Translations under genes and position numbers: made by a program
Notes under the pieces: model-generated
The model's database searches: none
Seen by the model: the letters and a program-made list of their open reading frames with translations, nothing else
What the model was told of the DNA's origin: nothing
Source of the DNA: Nectonema munidae
Lineage: Eukaryota; Nematomorpha; Nectonematoida; Nectonematidae
Reading direction: 5' to 3'
Length of the DNA: 64,000 bases
Assembly (NCBI GenBank): GCA_030549495.1
Contig: JAUIRK010000105.1
Location: forward strand, 372,001 to 436,000
Part shown: positions 44,201 through 51,499 of the stretch, piece by piece
Position numbering within the stretch: the first letter of the stretch is position 1
How the letters are laid out: every line of letters starts with the position of its first letter

Positions 44201-44612
44201 ATCTCATTGGTTGCGGAGATGAGTTGTTGACGTTGTAGTGTGTACTCAAACCCGTTCTCGAGATGTAAGACTTGTAGGTTGGAGTGACTGAAGAAGAAAG
44301 AGTTCCATTATTAATGTTGCTGTTATTCGCATTCTCGCTCTTCGAAATAAGAGGCACAACGCTATCCTGGATTTTGGAATGGATTTGTGAAAAGTTTTTT
44401 TTCGACAAATTTCCTCCTGTTCCTGTGATAGAATTTTGAGATTTGCCGGAAAAATTAATGGAAGTTTTTTGTGAGGAAGCTTCTTGGGATGAAGGATTTA
44501 TGGGGGTTGTGGCGTAGCGATTTTTAATGTCTTCAAAACGTTTGCCCAAAATCTCAGCATTCAGTTTAAACTTCGTATCTTTCAAACGCCCAACTTCGGT
44601 AGGCTCCGACAT
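20106..44612 (-). CDS. pnut: Septin, SEPT7/Peanut group, 10 coding exons, predicted 722 aa
   Basis: Exons: 44612-43989, 40448-40058, 36362-36256, 36200-36100, 34755-34621, 29235-29118, 25003-24799, 23653-23497, 22324-22178, 20289-20106. Every junction is GT..AG and keeps the frame. Septins are GTP-binding proteins that assemble into hetero-oligomeric filaments at cleavage furrows and the cell cortex; the SEPT7 group sits at the end of the core oligomer. Visible: polybasic [14 protein letters not shown] before the GTPase domain; P-loop GESGLGKST (339-347); G3 DVPGFGD (395-401, where SEPT7 proteins usually have DTPG); G4 AKSD (476-479); septin unique element after [14 protein letters not shown]; coiled coil about 613-700. 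The SEPT7-type C-terminus ([20 protein letters not shown]) sets the subgroup. Residues 1 to about 300 are a long Ser/Asn/Thr-rich region far longer than usual. ATG context is TTCAAAATGTCG. An AATAAA lies at 20030-20025, 76 bp after the stop. Confidence 0.93.
20685..20830 (+). mobile_element. LINE ORF2 C-terminal fragment
   Basis: Plus-strand reading gives [15 protein letters not shown], then [20 protein letters not shown] and PN. This is the conserved end of RTE-like reverse transcriptase ORFs (RW-GHV-RR ... GR-KGRP), antisense within septin intron 9. Only this end survives; similar ends occur near 33.2, 45.5, 53.5 and 57.0 kb. Confidence 0.65.
21128..21435 (+). mobile_element. hAT-like MITE with CAGGGGTCGGCAAAGT terminus, copy 1
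   Basis: Starts CAGGGGTCGGCAAAGTAGTC in septin intron 9 and runs through TAGCTTAGGACATTG, GTTGGACATTGATTAATG and TTTCTATGTTGGGTGGAG. It matches the reverse complement of 62488-62778 over most of its length. The right terminus is blurred (GTTTGCTGTAGACG where GTTTGCCGACCCCTG would be expected). Confidence 0.7.
22178..22324 (-). CDS. pnut: Septin coding exon 9 (coiled coil)
   Basis: Acceptor TTTTGCAG|AAGTCC. Encodes [17 protein letters not shown], then [20 protein letters not shown] and [12 protein letters not shown], a heptad-rich charged helix. It matches the SEPT7 coiled coil ([20 protein letters not shown]), which mediates filament pairing. Donor ATCAG|GTACTT, phase 2. Confidence 0.94.
22644..22731 (+). 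mobile_element. Decayed partial copy of TTAA element family A
   Basis: TAATACAAATCTTTTGTCTT and the preceding AGAATCGTTTGCATATTTAT follow the central part of the family A elements with many substitutions. Ends are lost. Lies in septin intron 8, upstream of exon 9. Confidence 0.5.
23497..23653 (-). CDS. pnut: Septin coding exon 8 (septin unique element)
   Basis: Acceptor TTTTTCAG|TTGAAA. Encodes [17 protein letters not shown], then [20 protein letters not shown] and [15 protein letters not shown]. It matches the family block [33 protein letters not shown]. The donor GCTAA|GTAGGT is needed to reach exon 9 in phase 2; reading on would give a stop at once. Confidence 0.94.
24105..24284 (+). CDS. 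Unrecognised 59-aa ORF antisense in septin intron 7
   Basis: Reads [18 protein letters not shown], then [20 protein letters not shown] and [19 protein letters not shown], ending CKL-stop. Its composition is balanced (Pro, Gly, Cys, Thr, acidic residues), quite unlike the K/N/I/F-rich spurious frames around it. It sits in the intron between septin exons 7 and 8 on the opposite strand. I do not recognise the family. It could be the last exon of a nested gene, a retrocopy fragment or chance. No polyadenylation signal or upstream exon was secured. A second ATG lies 6 bp upstream (24096-24101). Confidence 0.35.
   Translation, partial: SSTQSHLDEVENRCLRMSEHFKIQTPPVQIPGYGTVTHFLGSIPNECTERYFPIKGCKL
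24799..25003 (-). CDS. pnut: Septin coding exon 7
   Basis: Acceptor CTAACAG|ATACTC. Encodes [15 protein letters not shown], a charged loop, then [18 protein letters not shown] and RKYHWGLVE. This matches the septin core (KIYEF...LPLAVVGSN...GRQYPWG) leading into the septin unique element. Donor GAAG|GTTTAA, phase 1. Confidence 0.94.
25300..28310 (+). pseudogene. Long decayed coding-like region of unknown family
   Basis: Many short plus-strand stretches read as protein-like text in shifting frames, for example [17 protein letters not shown] near 25390, [18 protein letters not shown] near 25780, [14 protein letters not shown] near 27440 and [18 protein letters not shown] ending near 28290. The region fills most of septin intron 6. 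It looks like one ancient mobile or virus-like fossil, heavily broken. The first stretch faintly recalls a polymerase motif, but I cannot assign a family. Confidence 0.35.
29118..29235 (-). CDS. pnut: Septin coding exon 6 (G4 motif)
   Basis: Acceptor GTTTTTTAG|ACTTCG. Encodes [20 protein letters not shown], then [19 protein letters not shown]. It contains the nucleotide-specificity motif AKSD (AKAD in most septins). Donor AAA|GTAACC, phase 0. Confidence 0.95.
29538..29681 (-). mobile_element. tRNA-derived SINE, family 1, copy 3 (best preserved)
   Basis: Minus-strand reading: GCGTGAGTAAGATTGGTTAG, then CTTGGGTTCGATCCCGCATC with an intact B box, then the shared body and an (ACCTTT)-like tail. 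It lies in septin intron 5. A real tRNA gene is excluded because the acceptor stem does not close and the body continues for about 70 bp. Confidence 0.85.
30604..30622. repeat. (AAT)n microsatellite
   Basis: About six AAT/ATA repeats (TAATAATAATAATAATAA) within septin intron 5. Confidence 0.7.
31254..31444 (-). mobile_element. TTAA-type MITE, family A, copy 2, with partial tandem copy
   Basis: Reverse-oriented to the copies at 17720 and 63537. It begins TTAACCCGTTAACGAACAGA and ends GGGCGTTAACTGGTTAA at 31379. Immediately after comes a second, partial right half (31380-31444: GAGCTCTGATAAACGCAGAA ... GGCGTTAAAGGTTTAA). A local tandem duplication of the right half, or a second insertion at the same site, would explain this. 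Confidence 0.75.
32013..32030. repeat. Target-site duplication, left copy, of the 32031-33412 LINE
   Basis: ATCTGCAGTATGTTCGAT occurs here and identically at 33413-33430, exactly bordering the LINE. Confidence 0.92.
32031..33412 (+). mobile_element. Young 5'-truncated LINE (RTE-like reverse transcriptase)
   Basis: A truncated LINE ORF. Reverse transcriptase motifs: [52 protein letters not shown] and [13 protein letters not shown] (catalytic FADD). After it come [26 protein letters not shown] and [13 protein letters not shown], with [15 protein letters not shown] near the end. The frame is open over 1.36 kb except for one shift in an A-run near 32700, where the two halves overlap (32029-32745 and 32711-33388). 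The 3' end is GATAAGATGATGAAGAAAAG and AAGAAG repeats. An 18-bp perfect target duplication brackets it, so the insertion is recent. The endonuclease half is absent. Confidence 0.9.
33413..33430. repeat. Target-site duplication, right copy, of the 32031-33412 LINE
   Basis: ATCTGCAGTATGTTCGAT, identical to 32013-32030. Confidence 0.92.
33940..34370. mobile_element. Non-autonomous hAT element, 431 bp, with perfect 8-bp target duplication
   Basis: Ends CAGTGGCGTAATTAGATG and GGTTATGCCACTG are imperfect inverted repeats of the common hAT type. TCTACGAC flanks it on both sides (33932-33939 and 34371-34378). Inner ends carry GGCGGTCCGCCCCGGGCGG and GACCCGCCCCGAG. The interior is AT-rich and non-coding. 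It lies in septin intron 5. Confidence 0.92.
34621..34755 (-). CDS. pnut: Septin coding exon 5
   Basis: This exon has no long open frame around it and was found by looking for the missing septin block. Acceptor CATTTTTAG|CTGGG. Encodes [17 protein letters not shown], then [20 protein letters not shown] and YFIRPSGH plus two bases, completed as Gly by exon 6. It matches the SEPT7 block WQPVIDYIDSKFEDYL...CLYFIAPSGHG. Donor CACGG|GTAACA. Length 135 = 1 + 44 codons + 2, exactly the required phase. Confidence 0.93.
34795..34958 (-). mobile_element. tRNA-derived SINE, family 2, just upstream of septin exon 5
   Basis: Minus-strand reading begins GTGTGGGCGCCTGTGGCTTC with GTGGTTAGACC (A box region), has GTCTCGAGTTCGATACCC (B box), and continues to GTGAGGAAGGGCATCCTGTC. 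It has the same orientation as the septin. Its 3' end lies about 40 bp before the exon 5 acceptor. The tail motif GGAAGGGCATCC also occurs in the 56.9-kb insertion and the 61.8-kb LINE. Confidence 0.8.
35652..35936. mobile_element. hAT-type MITE, 285 bp, in septin intron 4
   Basis: Left end CAGCGTTATTCAAACTGTGG, right end AGTTTTAAAAACGCTG: near-perfect inverted termini. The 8-bp flanks are GTCTACAC (35644-35651) and GTCTACCC (35937-35944), a target duplication with one change. No ORF. Internal GGGTCGTGAC and GGGTCGCGATGC are subterminal near-inverted words. Confidence 0.85.
36100..36200 (-). CDS. pnut: Septin coding exon 4 (G3 motif)
   Basis: Acceptor TTCTTAG|GTGGAAG. Encodes [20 protein letters not shown] and [13 protein letters not shown], the G3 region. 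Donor AAATG|GTACTT, phase 2. The codon completed by exon 5 is Cys, giving DNSKCW as in the family (DNSNCW in human SEPT7). The intron to exon 3 is only 55 bp. Confidence 0.93.
36256..36362 (-). CDS. pnut: Septin coding exon 3 (P-loop)
   Basis: Acceptor TCTATTAG|GCGAG. The joined codon gives G339, completing the P-loop GESGLGKST, followed by [19 protein letters not shown] and KKTVQ. Donor CAG|GTTGCT, phase 0. Confidence 0.95.
37200..39020 (+). mobile_element. Jockey/CR1-like LINE copy, 3' half, antisense in septin intron 2
   Basis: Reverse transcriptase text on the plus strand: [20 protein letters not shown] and the [14 protein letters not shown] block (37.4-37.6 kb), then [32 protein letters not shown] and [14 protein letters not shown] (37777-38247), and a C-terminal region near 38460-38665 ending [16 protein letters not shown]. 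It is broken by frame changes and by a low-complexity block at 38246-38335. The AT-rich 3' end with TAAATTTAAATTTAAATTTA and TATCTATAACTATCTAAATA repeats closes near 39020. The 5' boundary is unclear; weak similarity may begin near 36830. Confidence 0.8.
38246..38335. repeat. Homopolymer block interrupting a LINE
   Basis: Runs of A (13), C (10), T (11 and 8) and G (6) follow each other inside the LINE reading frame. The flanking coding text resumes only about 100 bp later. This looks like a poorly resolved stretch of sequence rather than a natural element. Confidence 0.7.
39576..39714. mobile_element. TTAA-type MITE, family B, copy 1
   Basis: Begins TTAACCCATTTAAGGCCAAG and ends TTGGTCGTAAATGGGTTAA. 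TTAA is at each end and the terminal repeats are near-perfect. Interior AACGCAGACGATTTATATTC and ATGTTCCAAAATAGGAACAT. It shares GCAGACGAT words with family A. In septin intron 2. Confidence 0.85.
40058..40448 (-). CDS. pnut: Septin coding exon 2
   Basis: Acceptor TTTCTAG|GTTGATCC. Encodes residues 209-338: [17 protein letters not shown], a Ser/Thr/Asn-rich stretch, then [19 protein letters not shown] and EFTLMLV. The last part is the polybasic helix and first strand of the septin GTPase domain and matches the SEPT7 signature [12 protein letters not shown]. Donor TTG|GTATGA, phase 1. An internal ATG (40382) could start a shorter isoform. Confidence 0.92.
41200..41560. promoter_or_regulatory. 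GC-richer island in septin intron 1
   Basis: Composition is distinctly GC-richer than its surroundings (for example GACGCGAGACGGGGTGAGG and GGTTACCGGGCCACCC near 41350-41390), with several CpG. It lies about 0.8-1.1 kb upstream of septin exon 2, whose internal ATG at 40382 could begin a shorter isoform. A second promoter is therefore a reasonable inference. No TATA box or initiator was established. Confidence 0.3.
41878..42327. mobile_element. 450-bp inverted-repeat element (GGTCTGGCA termini), unclassified MITE
   Basis: Starts GGTCTGGCAAGTTATCTCC and ends GTACTGCCAGACC. A third inverted copy of the motif, GGTATTGCCAGACCT (41902-41916), makes a terminal hairpin with the left end. No ORF and no clear target duplication. 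Lies in septin intron 1. Confidence 0.6.
43008..43510. mobile_element. Possible Tigger-like MITE with poly-C terminus
   Basis: CAGTAGCCCC with a run of about 19 C, then CGAAATCCGTTAATCCGCTG, recalls Tigger termini (CAGTA...AATCCG). A related CAGGCCGGGTTAACGAAGGT with CCGAATTAGCG lies near 43469. The two ends are not clean inverted repeats, so the assignment is tentative. Confidence 0.35.
43989..44612 (-). CDS. pnut: Septin coding exon 1 (N-terminal extension)
   Basis: Encodes residues 1-208, [15 protein letters not shown] to SSDSHKK, low-complexity and rich in Ser, Asn and Thr, with no known domain. The donor AAA|GTAAAT is in phase 0, matching exon 2. Assignment to the septin rests on strand, phase and the absence of another plausible first exon, and is less certain than the later exons. 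The ATG is the first in the frame and has an A at -3. Confidence 0.75.
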
Positions 44613-44797
44613 TTTGAAAGGCGAAACGGAGTTAAGTACGATGAGTTTGTGTTAATAAGAAGCACTTCTTATCTTGAGAATGAAATAATAAAAAGCACTT
44701 GACATCATAAATAAACAAAGCTTGGCTTATCGCATACAAGCGCGATATGAATTCATCAAGGAACTCCTGACAAATGAAGATACACAAGGCAAGGCAA

Positions 44798-44820
44798 GAC
44801 ACGCACACACACGCACACAC
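44798..44820. repeat. (CA)n microsatellite upstream of the septin start
   Basis: ACACGCACACACACGCACACAC about 190 bp upstream of the septin ATG, in the probable 5' UTR or promoter. Confidence 0.7.
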
Positions 44821-45339
44821 AATTTTCCAAACACTCAGAAATAAATCAAAAGATGAAGGATTTTCTGTTTATTTAGGAAGCACGAGATGGGGGAGAATTA
44901 AAGTACTTTCCCTTACACTATTATTAAAATAAATGCATGCAGCAAAAATATTTTTACTTCAGAGCAGTGTATTGTGTGTGTGCTATTATTTGTGAGTGAC
45001 ATTACACTTTTAGAGGCAGGGTATCCAAACATGTGGGGGTAGCTGTCGTTGTTATTAAAAGTATTAGGGTATACAATGAATCCTAACGATCTTATTACTT
45101 GCGGGATACGTTGATGTATTTAGAACCCGCATAAAAGTCAAATTTTTAAATAAGGTATAAATTAGAGTGTCTGAATAGGAAACTCAGTCGATACAATGGT
45201 ATATCTTACTGAACCCATTGAGGACCAAAAAAGAGACAGCTTTAGTAATAATTACTATTTAATTCCATTAAAAGCAAGAATATCAAAAAGAAAAAGTTGG
45301 CCAAAGTTGGGCTTTAAAAGAATCTGAGAAAAATAGACT

Positions 45340-45650
45340 AAACACCACAGAGATGAGGATGTTTAGAATCATTTGCAAATTTAATTTAAAAACTAAAATA
45401 AGTAATGAAAAGATAAGAAGTTTATGTCAAGTAAATGAAATAAATAAAGTATTAGAAATACAAAGGTTAAGGTGGTTTGGGCATGTAAATAGAAGACCTT
45501 CCGGTGATCTAATTAAAGAAGCTTATAAAAATCAAACTTTAGGTAAGAGTAAAGGCAGGCCAAAGATGACATCGATAGAAATAGTCAAAAAAAGACATGA
45601 GCAAAAGACATTTAGCATTAGGGGACGAGCAAAATAGTTTCACAATAAAT
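45340..45650 (+). mobile_element. LINE ORF2 C-terminal fragment
   Basis: Plus-strand frame MFRIICKFNLKTKISNEKIR, then [19 protein letters not shown] and LGKSKGRPKMTS, ending at a TAG at 45635-45637. It is the same conserved ORF end as at 20.7 and 33.2 kb. It lies about 0.7 kb upstream of the septin ATG, with no 5' LINE part preserved. Confidence 0.75.
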
Positions 45651-48600
45651 ATACCGAATCAAGGCGTAAACGGGTGAACTTTTTAAATGATTTTAACTTT
45701 CAAAAATCTTCAATCAATGTATTTTATATTAGTTATATAAAGAAAAGTTTTTAAAATGTCTTCAAGCATGAAATCATTGGTATGACATAAACCTTAATGG
45801 TACAATCATGAAGGAAAAAATGATATTAAATTGTTATCGAATTTTTGTGATTTCAGACACTTCTTTAGAAGACAGAATACAGACAACGTGTGTTCGTTTT
45901 AAATATAGTTTTCCCCTCTAAAATTTGCAGTAGTGTCCATAGTAAAACACAAAAAATGTTCTTGCGGGCACGCAAGTGGGTGTGCTAGTTTGTGCATCAG
46001 TAAATATGTGTTTGTGAGTTTTTTTATCTCTGGCACTGTGCTTTCTTATGATTCAACTGAAATGTGCGCCCAATGCGATTTCAGGGGCTCGAAAAAAGCT
46101 TTGGCACCACCAATGATTGTGAATTTTCTCAATTTTACATCCTTTTTCTATCATTTAAGAGACTTTTTTGGCTTGAGAGTAGACTTTCCATATTATTTTT
46201 AAAAAAGTTTGCCACCCCCTCCCCTTTAATAATTTGAGGATGTGCGCTTCTGCTATATGAGTAAGAAAAAGTAGAACTAGATGACTAGAAGGTTTACTTT
46301 GATTTCTTAATTTTAAAAAATAGAACAGAACAATGAACGCCTATTGGAAAATACGGTCTGCGTTTAGAAAGTCAGGATATCCAGGCAATATTTAACAAAA
46401 CCTTATCAGATCTAACGTCAGCATTGCATTCTTGTGAAAGGAAAAGATCAGAACAAAAATAAAAGATAGGTTCTTTATTTTCTGGAGTGTGAAACAAATT
46501 AATAAACCATAAAAATCAATAAGCCATTTCAATACACAAAAAAGCGTGAGTAAGTAGGAAAAGAAAAGAGCAGAAGAGAAAGGCATTCATTCTACAACGA
46601 ATGCAGATGCGGATAAAATCAATAAACTTTAATTCATACAAAAAAGGGATTATTTTTTACAATTCAAAATAACTATTTGTCTTTATTGATTGATAAATTA
46701 TAATTAATTCTATCCTATGCTCGCAAACTGTTCTGCTATTTCTATAAAAAAAACAAAACGATTTATTACGGGCGCTAATTTAATTGTATCAATTATTACA
46801 TTTCATTTGGATGCTTTCAAAAAAAATTTTCGTCATCTACCTCTATCCTCACTTCATTGCAAATTTTGTTGGAACTGAAATTTTTGAGTTAATAGGAGTC
46901 GGCTATACAATCATGTCCGTTTTTATGATTTAGAAAAAGGATTATATAATATTGTATGGTAGCGGCCATTCAGTTTTACCTCCATGTTTCTTTATGAAAG
47001 GCACAACATAAATGACTGAATGTCTCTTAGTTTTTCAAATGAATGTAAATTCAATGCAAAACTTTTTTCCGTGCTTCAAGATCTATTGCATGAATAGCTG
47101 CCAACTTCTTCCATAATTGTAAGTTAAATAAGGCACTTTGGCTGAGCGGTTCTAGATAAGCAATTCGTGTCATTTTTGGCATGAAAAGATCTTAAGAAGA
47201 TGAGGTAAGGGCCCGGTTTTATCAATATAGGCTACCTTATAAAATTCTTTGCATAAGTTCTAATACCATTGAAATGAACAAAAAATACTCAATGGTTTCA
47301 AATAATTAAGTATTCAGGAATCGGTAGGGAAGTATCATGGGAGAAGGAGTGATGCATAAAATGGAAGAATTTACAAGCAATATCAAGAAATGTGCTGTCG
47401 AAGAGAAGTAGTCAACATCTCGAATCATCTTATTATTGCAATGTTATCGCCGTTTTATCGACTATTAATAGACCAATAACAATCATACTATCTTATAGTC
47501 TACGAGAAACAACAAAATAAGTCGAATTATTTCAAAACACGTTAAAAGGAATGATGAAGAATTCAATAAATTATTCTCTAGTGTTGGAATCCAGGGCGCA
47601 ACAAGAGGCAGGGAAGGGAAAGTAAAGGGTGCATCCGCCATCTTAAATGAAGGATTACATTTAAATATTAAAATATAAAAACAATATACATTTTTTTCTG
47701 GGAAAATCATAAAATTGGTTATCATTATCATGAAAGGCGCCTAAAGGATTTGGTGTTTCAATACGCTTTAAAATTGCAGATATCTTGAATATAAAAATCC
47801 ACATATACTTTGTATTTAGTAGAACTACAAAGATTGTGCAATCTTACTGCTTATCTTTGTTCTTTTTCTTGACTTGATTTTGTGTGTCTTTCTCATCGAT
47901 TGCAGAAGTTTCATCAATATTTTCTATTGTTTTTTACTTTTGGTAATTTGATATATTTTTACAACTAAATGTTTTCAACTGATTGTGTGTTTAACATTTT
48001 TGATTGGTTACGTAAATATGAGTGCAAAAATAAGATTTTATTTATTCTAACCTTTTTTTTCTTTTTCTTTTTAGAACAAGGATGCGAAACCTTAGTCCAA
48101 ACTAAAGTCGTTTAACTTAAGTAGCAATTTGGCAAATGCTAGGCAAGTTAATATAAAAACAATTCTAGTGACATTTTAAATTCAAATATTGAATATCAAA
48201 TGAATAATTCTATTATTTATGGACATTGGATTCATAATTGAAGAAAATGGCAACTCAAGTGATTACTTGCATAATATGCCTCCAGTGGAAAAACAGTCAA
48301 ATATGGAAAAACATTTTGTTCCTGAAGAATGTCCTTTTCCAAATTTTTTTTATAAAAGCAATAACTCAACAAGATTATTTTAATATGTCGCTAAGAAAGA
48401 GAAAGACTTTTAGAACATGATAAAAATATGGATATTTCTCAATCTAGAAATAAAAAGTTCTTTTAAAGTGCCAAACCTTTTCATCTTAATAATATTGGCT
48501 TACGTCCAAGCTTCCTCAAAGTTTAATGAACATGGATTTTGGATAATTATTTAGATACAACACAAACGTATAGGCTACTTAATCTCTATAATTTATATTT

Positions 48601-49950
48601 CAAAAATATTTTAAGTATTTTATAGACTTCTCAAACCTTTGGTTGGAAATATTTTAAAACTACAAAGAAGAACAAAGGCCATATTTGAAGCTTCCTCAAA
48701 ATCAATTCTACAATTGCATACATGAAATTAGCAGACAGTTTATACATAATGAATTTGAGAATATATTTGATGAAACAAAGATTTTAACAGTTAAAATTAA
48801 CATAGAAGAAATACCGCCTAATAGATAACGCTTGCAATGATGCATTTACTTATTATAAAGTTACTCACTCTAGCAATACCATTTCTTGATCACATTATTT
48901 CATACTACGATTTAAGTTTTAATATTTTATCTCAAAAGGCGATTAATCTTTTGTTTTTGATTCATTCAGAAACTTACAAAGACTATATTGCAGAAAAAAG
49001 TTATAAAGAAGTGATTGAAGAATATAAAGATGCCTTAGTTTACTCAAAGCTTAGAAGAATCAAAGGGACCTAATTCAGTTAACTTAGCGCTTAAGATTTG
49101 TGATGAAAATTTATTGCATCACAAATATTTAAACATTGTTCAAAATAATTGCAACTCTCCCGAACACTTGGTGTGAATGTCAAAGAAGTTTTTCGCTTCT
49201 AAGATAGAAATTTTTTTAGATCTTCAATGGAAACGAAAAGGCTAACATCTTTGGCTCATGAATTTATATTCTTTTTCTATTGATTATAAAGAAGTAATCA
49301 AAGACTGTTTAAAATTATATCTAAGGTCATTAAATCCGTCTAATTAATTTCTAGATTACTTTTTTGATTACAGAATAAATATTATTTTCCAAAACTAAAT
49401 TTGATTTTTTAATAATAAATTTTCCCTTCTTAAAAAATTTCGTGATAAAGTTCGTTCAAAAAACTTTCTAAATAAGTTTCTTAAGTAAATTTCTTTTACC
49501 CAATATTTTTTCCAATTTTTCGAAACATTAAAAATAATATTTTTCAGATAACGGAAGAAAATGAATTTATTAAACCAGACCATAGAGTACAGACCTGACC
49601 TTGGTCAACGATTACATGCAAAAAAGTGTATAAGCGTAGGGTTAGATTTATTCTAGCCTACCCTAAGCCTTATCTTGCACTTACACGACTAGAAAGCTAC
49701 TAGTCAGCTAACAAATGGTATTTCAAATCAAAGTTGTACATGCGCAATCACACTCGTATGTATTTTAATAATTTTCCTCAATCCTCATACATAAAGTGCG
49801 CTTCACAAAGGTTTGTCCTATCGCTTCACAATGCAAATTATATAAATGTGAATAACTTTGGGTTTGAGTACAACGTAGAAATTTCCATTCATAAAGTTGA
49901 ATTTCCTGGACTATATTCTCCTATTGACTTAAAAATACCTATCGATATAA
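45651..49950. other. AT-rich flank; possible degraded SINE head and hAT-like remnant
   Basis: No host gene recognised. Near 47134, CTTTGGCTGAGCGGTTCTAG resembles a tRNA Leu/Ser A box, but no clear B box follows. Around 48240-49075 a plus frame with IPFLDHIISYYDLSF and LLFLIHSETYKDYIAE is weakly reminiscent of hAT-type (P52rIPK-like) transposases. Both are low-confidence. Confidence 0.3.
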
Positions 49951-49957
49951 TTCTAAA

Positions 49958-50130
49958 TTAACCTATTTAAGGCCAAGCTTAAATATCTTAAAATCTTTTA
50001 GATATCGTAAAAAAATTTTTTAGATATCTTAAAAAACGCAGACGATTTATATTCAAAGTCATTGAAAAAAGCAGATGAAGATAAAATAACTTATGTTCCA
50101 AAATAGGAACATTGGCCGTAAATGGGTTAA
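49958..50130. mobile_element. TTAA-type MITE, family B, copy 2
   Basis: Begins TTAACCTATTTAAGGCCAAG and ends TTGGCCGTAAATGGGTTAA. It matches 39576-39714 except for an internal expansion of TTAGATATC-like words near 49990-50030. TTAA is at both ends. Confidence 0.85.
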
Positions 50131-51480
50131 TTAAATGACTGGAATTTTTAAGAATTAAATAAATCATATCTTCGATTGTCCAAGTTATCGTTCAAATGAA
50201 AATAGCGCATGGTAAAGCACATTTAATAAAGGCATTAAAGTTTTAAATAGTTTCTAGTAGGTCACAATTCAAACTTTTACTGTTACAAATATAAAGCTTT
50301 GCATCATCTATTTGAATAAGAATATTTATGCATTAAAATATGTATAAGAGAAAAATACTACTTCCTTAAATAATACTACGTGAAAATCCTCTACATTTCA
50401 ATACATCAATCAGCCTAAATAGTTTTGAATTATCATACTTATAAACAGTAATGGTAGGCGTGTTGATGGACATAAGTAAATGAAAACAAAGCTTTAAGTC
50501 AGGTGCAAATTATGCCCTAAAAATGATAGAAAACAATTTAAATAAAAATAAAATTACTTCATTTAAATTTTTGATTATATGAATTCACAATAAAAAAACA
50601 GACGAGTTTTCTTGCAGAGTCGGAGTTGTATTTAATAGTATACATATTTCATTAATTACTTCACAGAAAATAGATATCGCAGGAAAAAAATGTATTTACA
50701 TACCGAGACACAAAGACAATCTTAACAATTGAAAAAATAGACATTAAGCAGATAAATCTTTAACACAAACAAAAAATTCGTGTAAATTACATGTGTGGCA
50801 AACGTTCATGAATATATAATCTTACTTGAGTAATAATTATCAAATTATTTGATAGTAGCACACAAAATTTTACATAAGTTATCCCAAGTAAAAAATATTT
50901 TAATAAAAATTAAAATGTACAGTAGATTTATTCATTTATATATGAAAACTCTATGTATAGAAAATTAATGGTCTTTAACCAATTAATTTTATGAAACAAT
51001 AAATTGAATTAAATAATTTAAAATTAATATTCTATCTTATTTTCTAATATTCAATACAAGAATAAAATAATATACGGAAAAATAAGAAAAAAATGATAAC
51101 CAAAAATTTCTTCAAAAAATTTATTTAATTGAGTAAATACAGTAAAATAAAAATTTTTATAAATAAAAAAAATAATAATCTGCTAAAAAAATTAATTCTA
51201 ACATTCTCATTCGCATCCGCTAGGATGTAAAATTTGATATCCGCATTTTTAAGGGGAAAAAATTTTTGCTGAGGAGCTAGGACCAGAGATTTCAAAAATC
51301 TTTTAAAATAGATTGATGATCAATAGTTTTAACAACTTCTTTTTATAATTGTTCATAAAAATAATAAATCTGTTACTGCTTGCGCTAAGTTTCTCAAGGT
51401 GAGAATTTTAATTTGATAGGAATTTATAATTAAAAAATTTTAATTAAAATTTTTAATTAAAATTTAAGCCGGACTTCATT
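50131..51480. other. Very AT-rich non-coding stretch
   Basis: No gene. Ends with a self-complementary AT tract near 51425-51468 built of TTAATTAAAA and TTTTAATTAA words. Confidence 0.5.
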
Positions 51481-51499
51481 TGCCTGTAAACCAGCATAG

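Noticed and set aside
44632-44820. Minus-strand ORF beginning MCACVCVSCLALCIF upstream of the septin ATG
   Set aside because: Its start is generated by the CA microsatellite and the rest has no motif. It is more likely septin 5' UTR or promoter.
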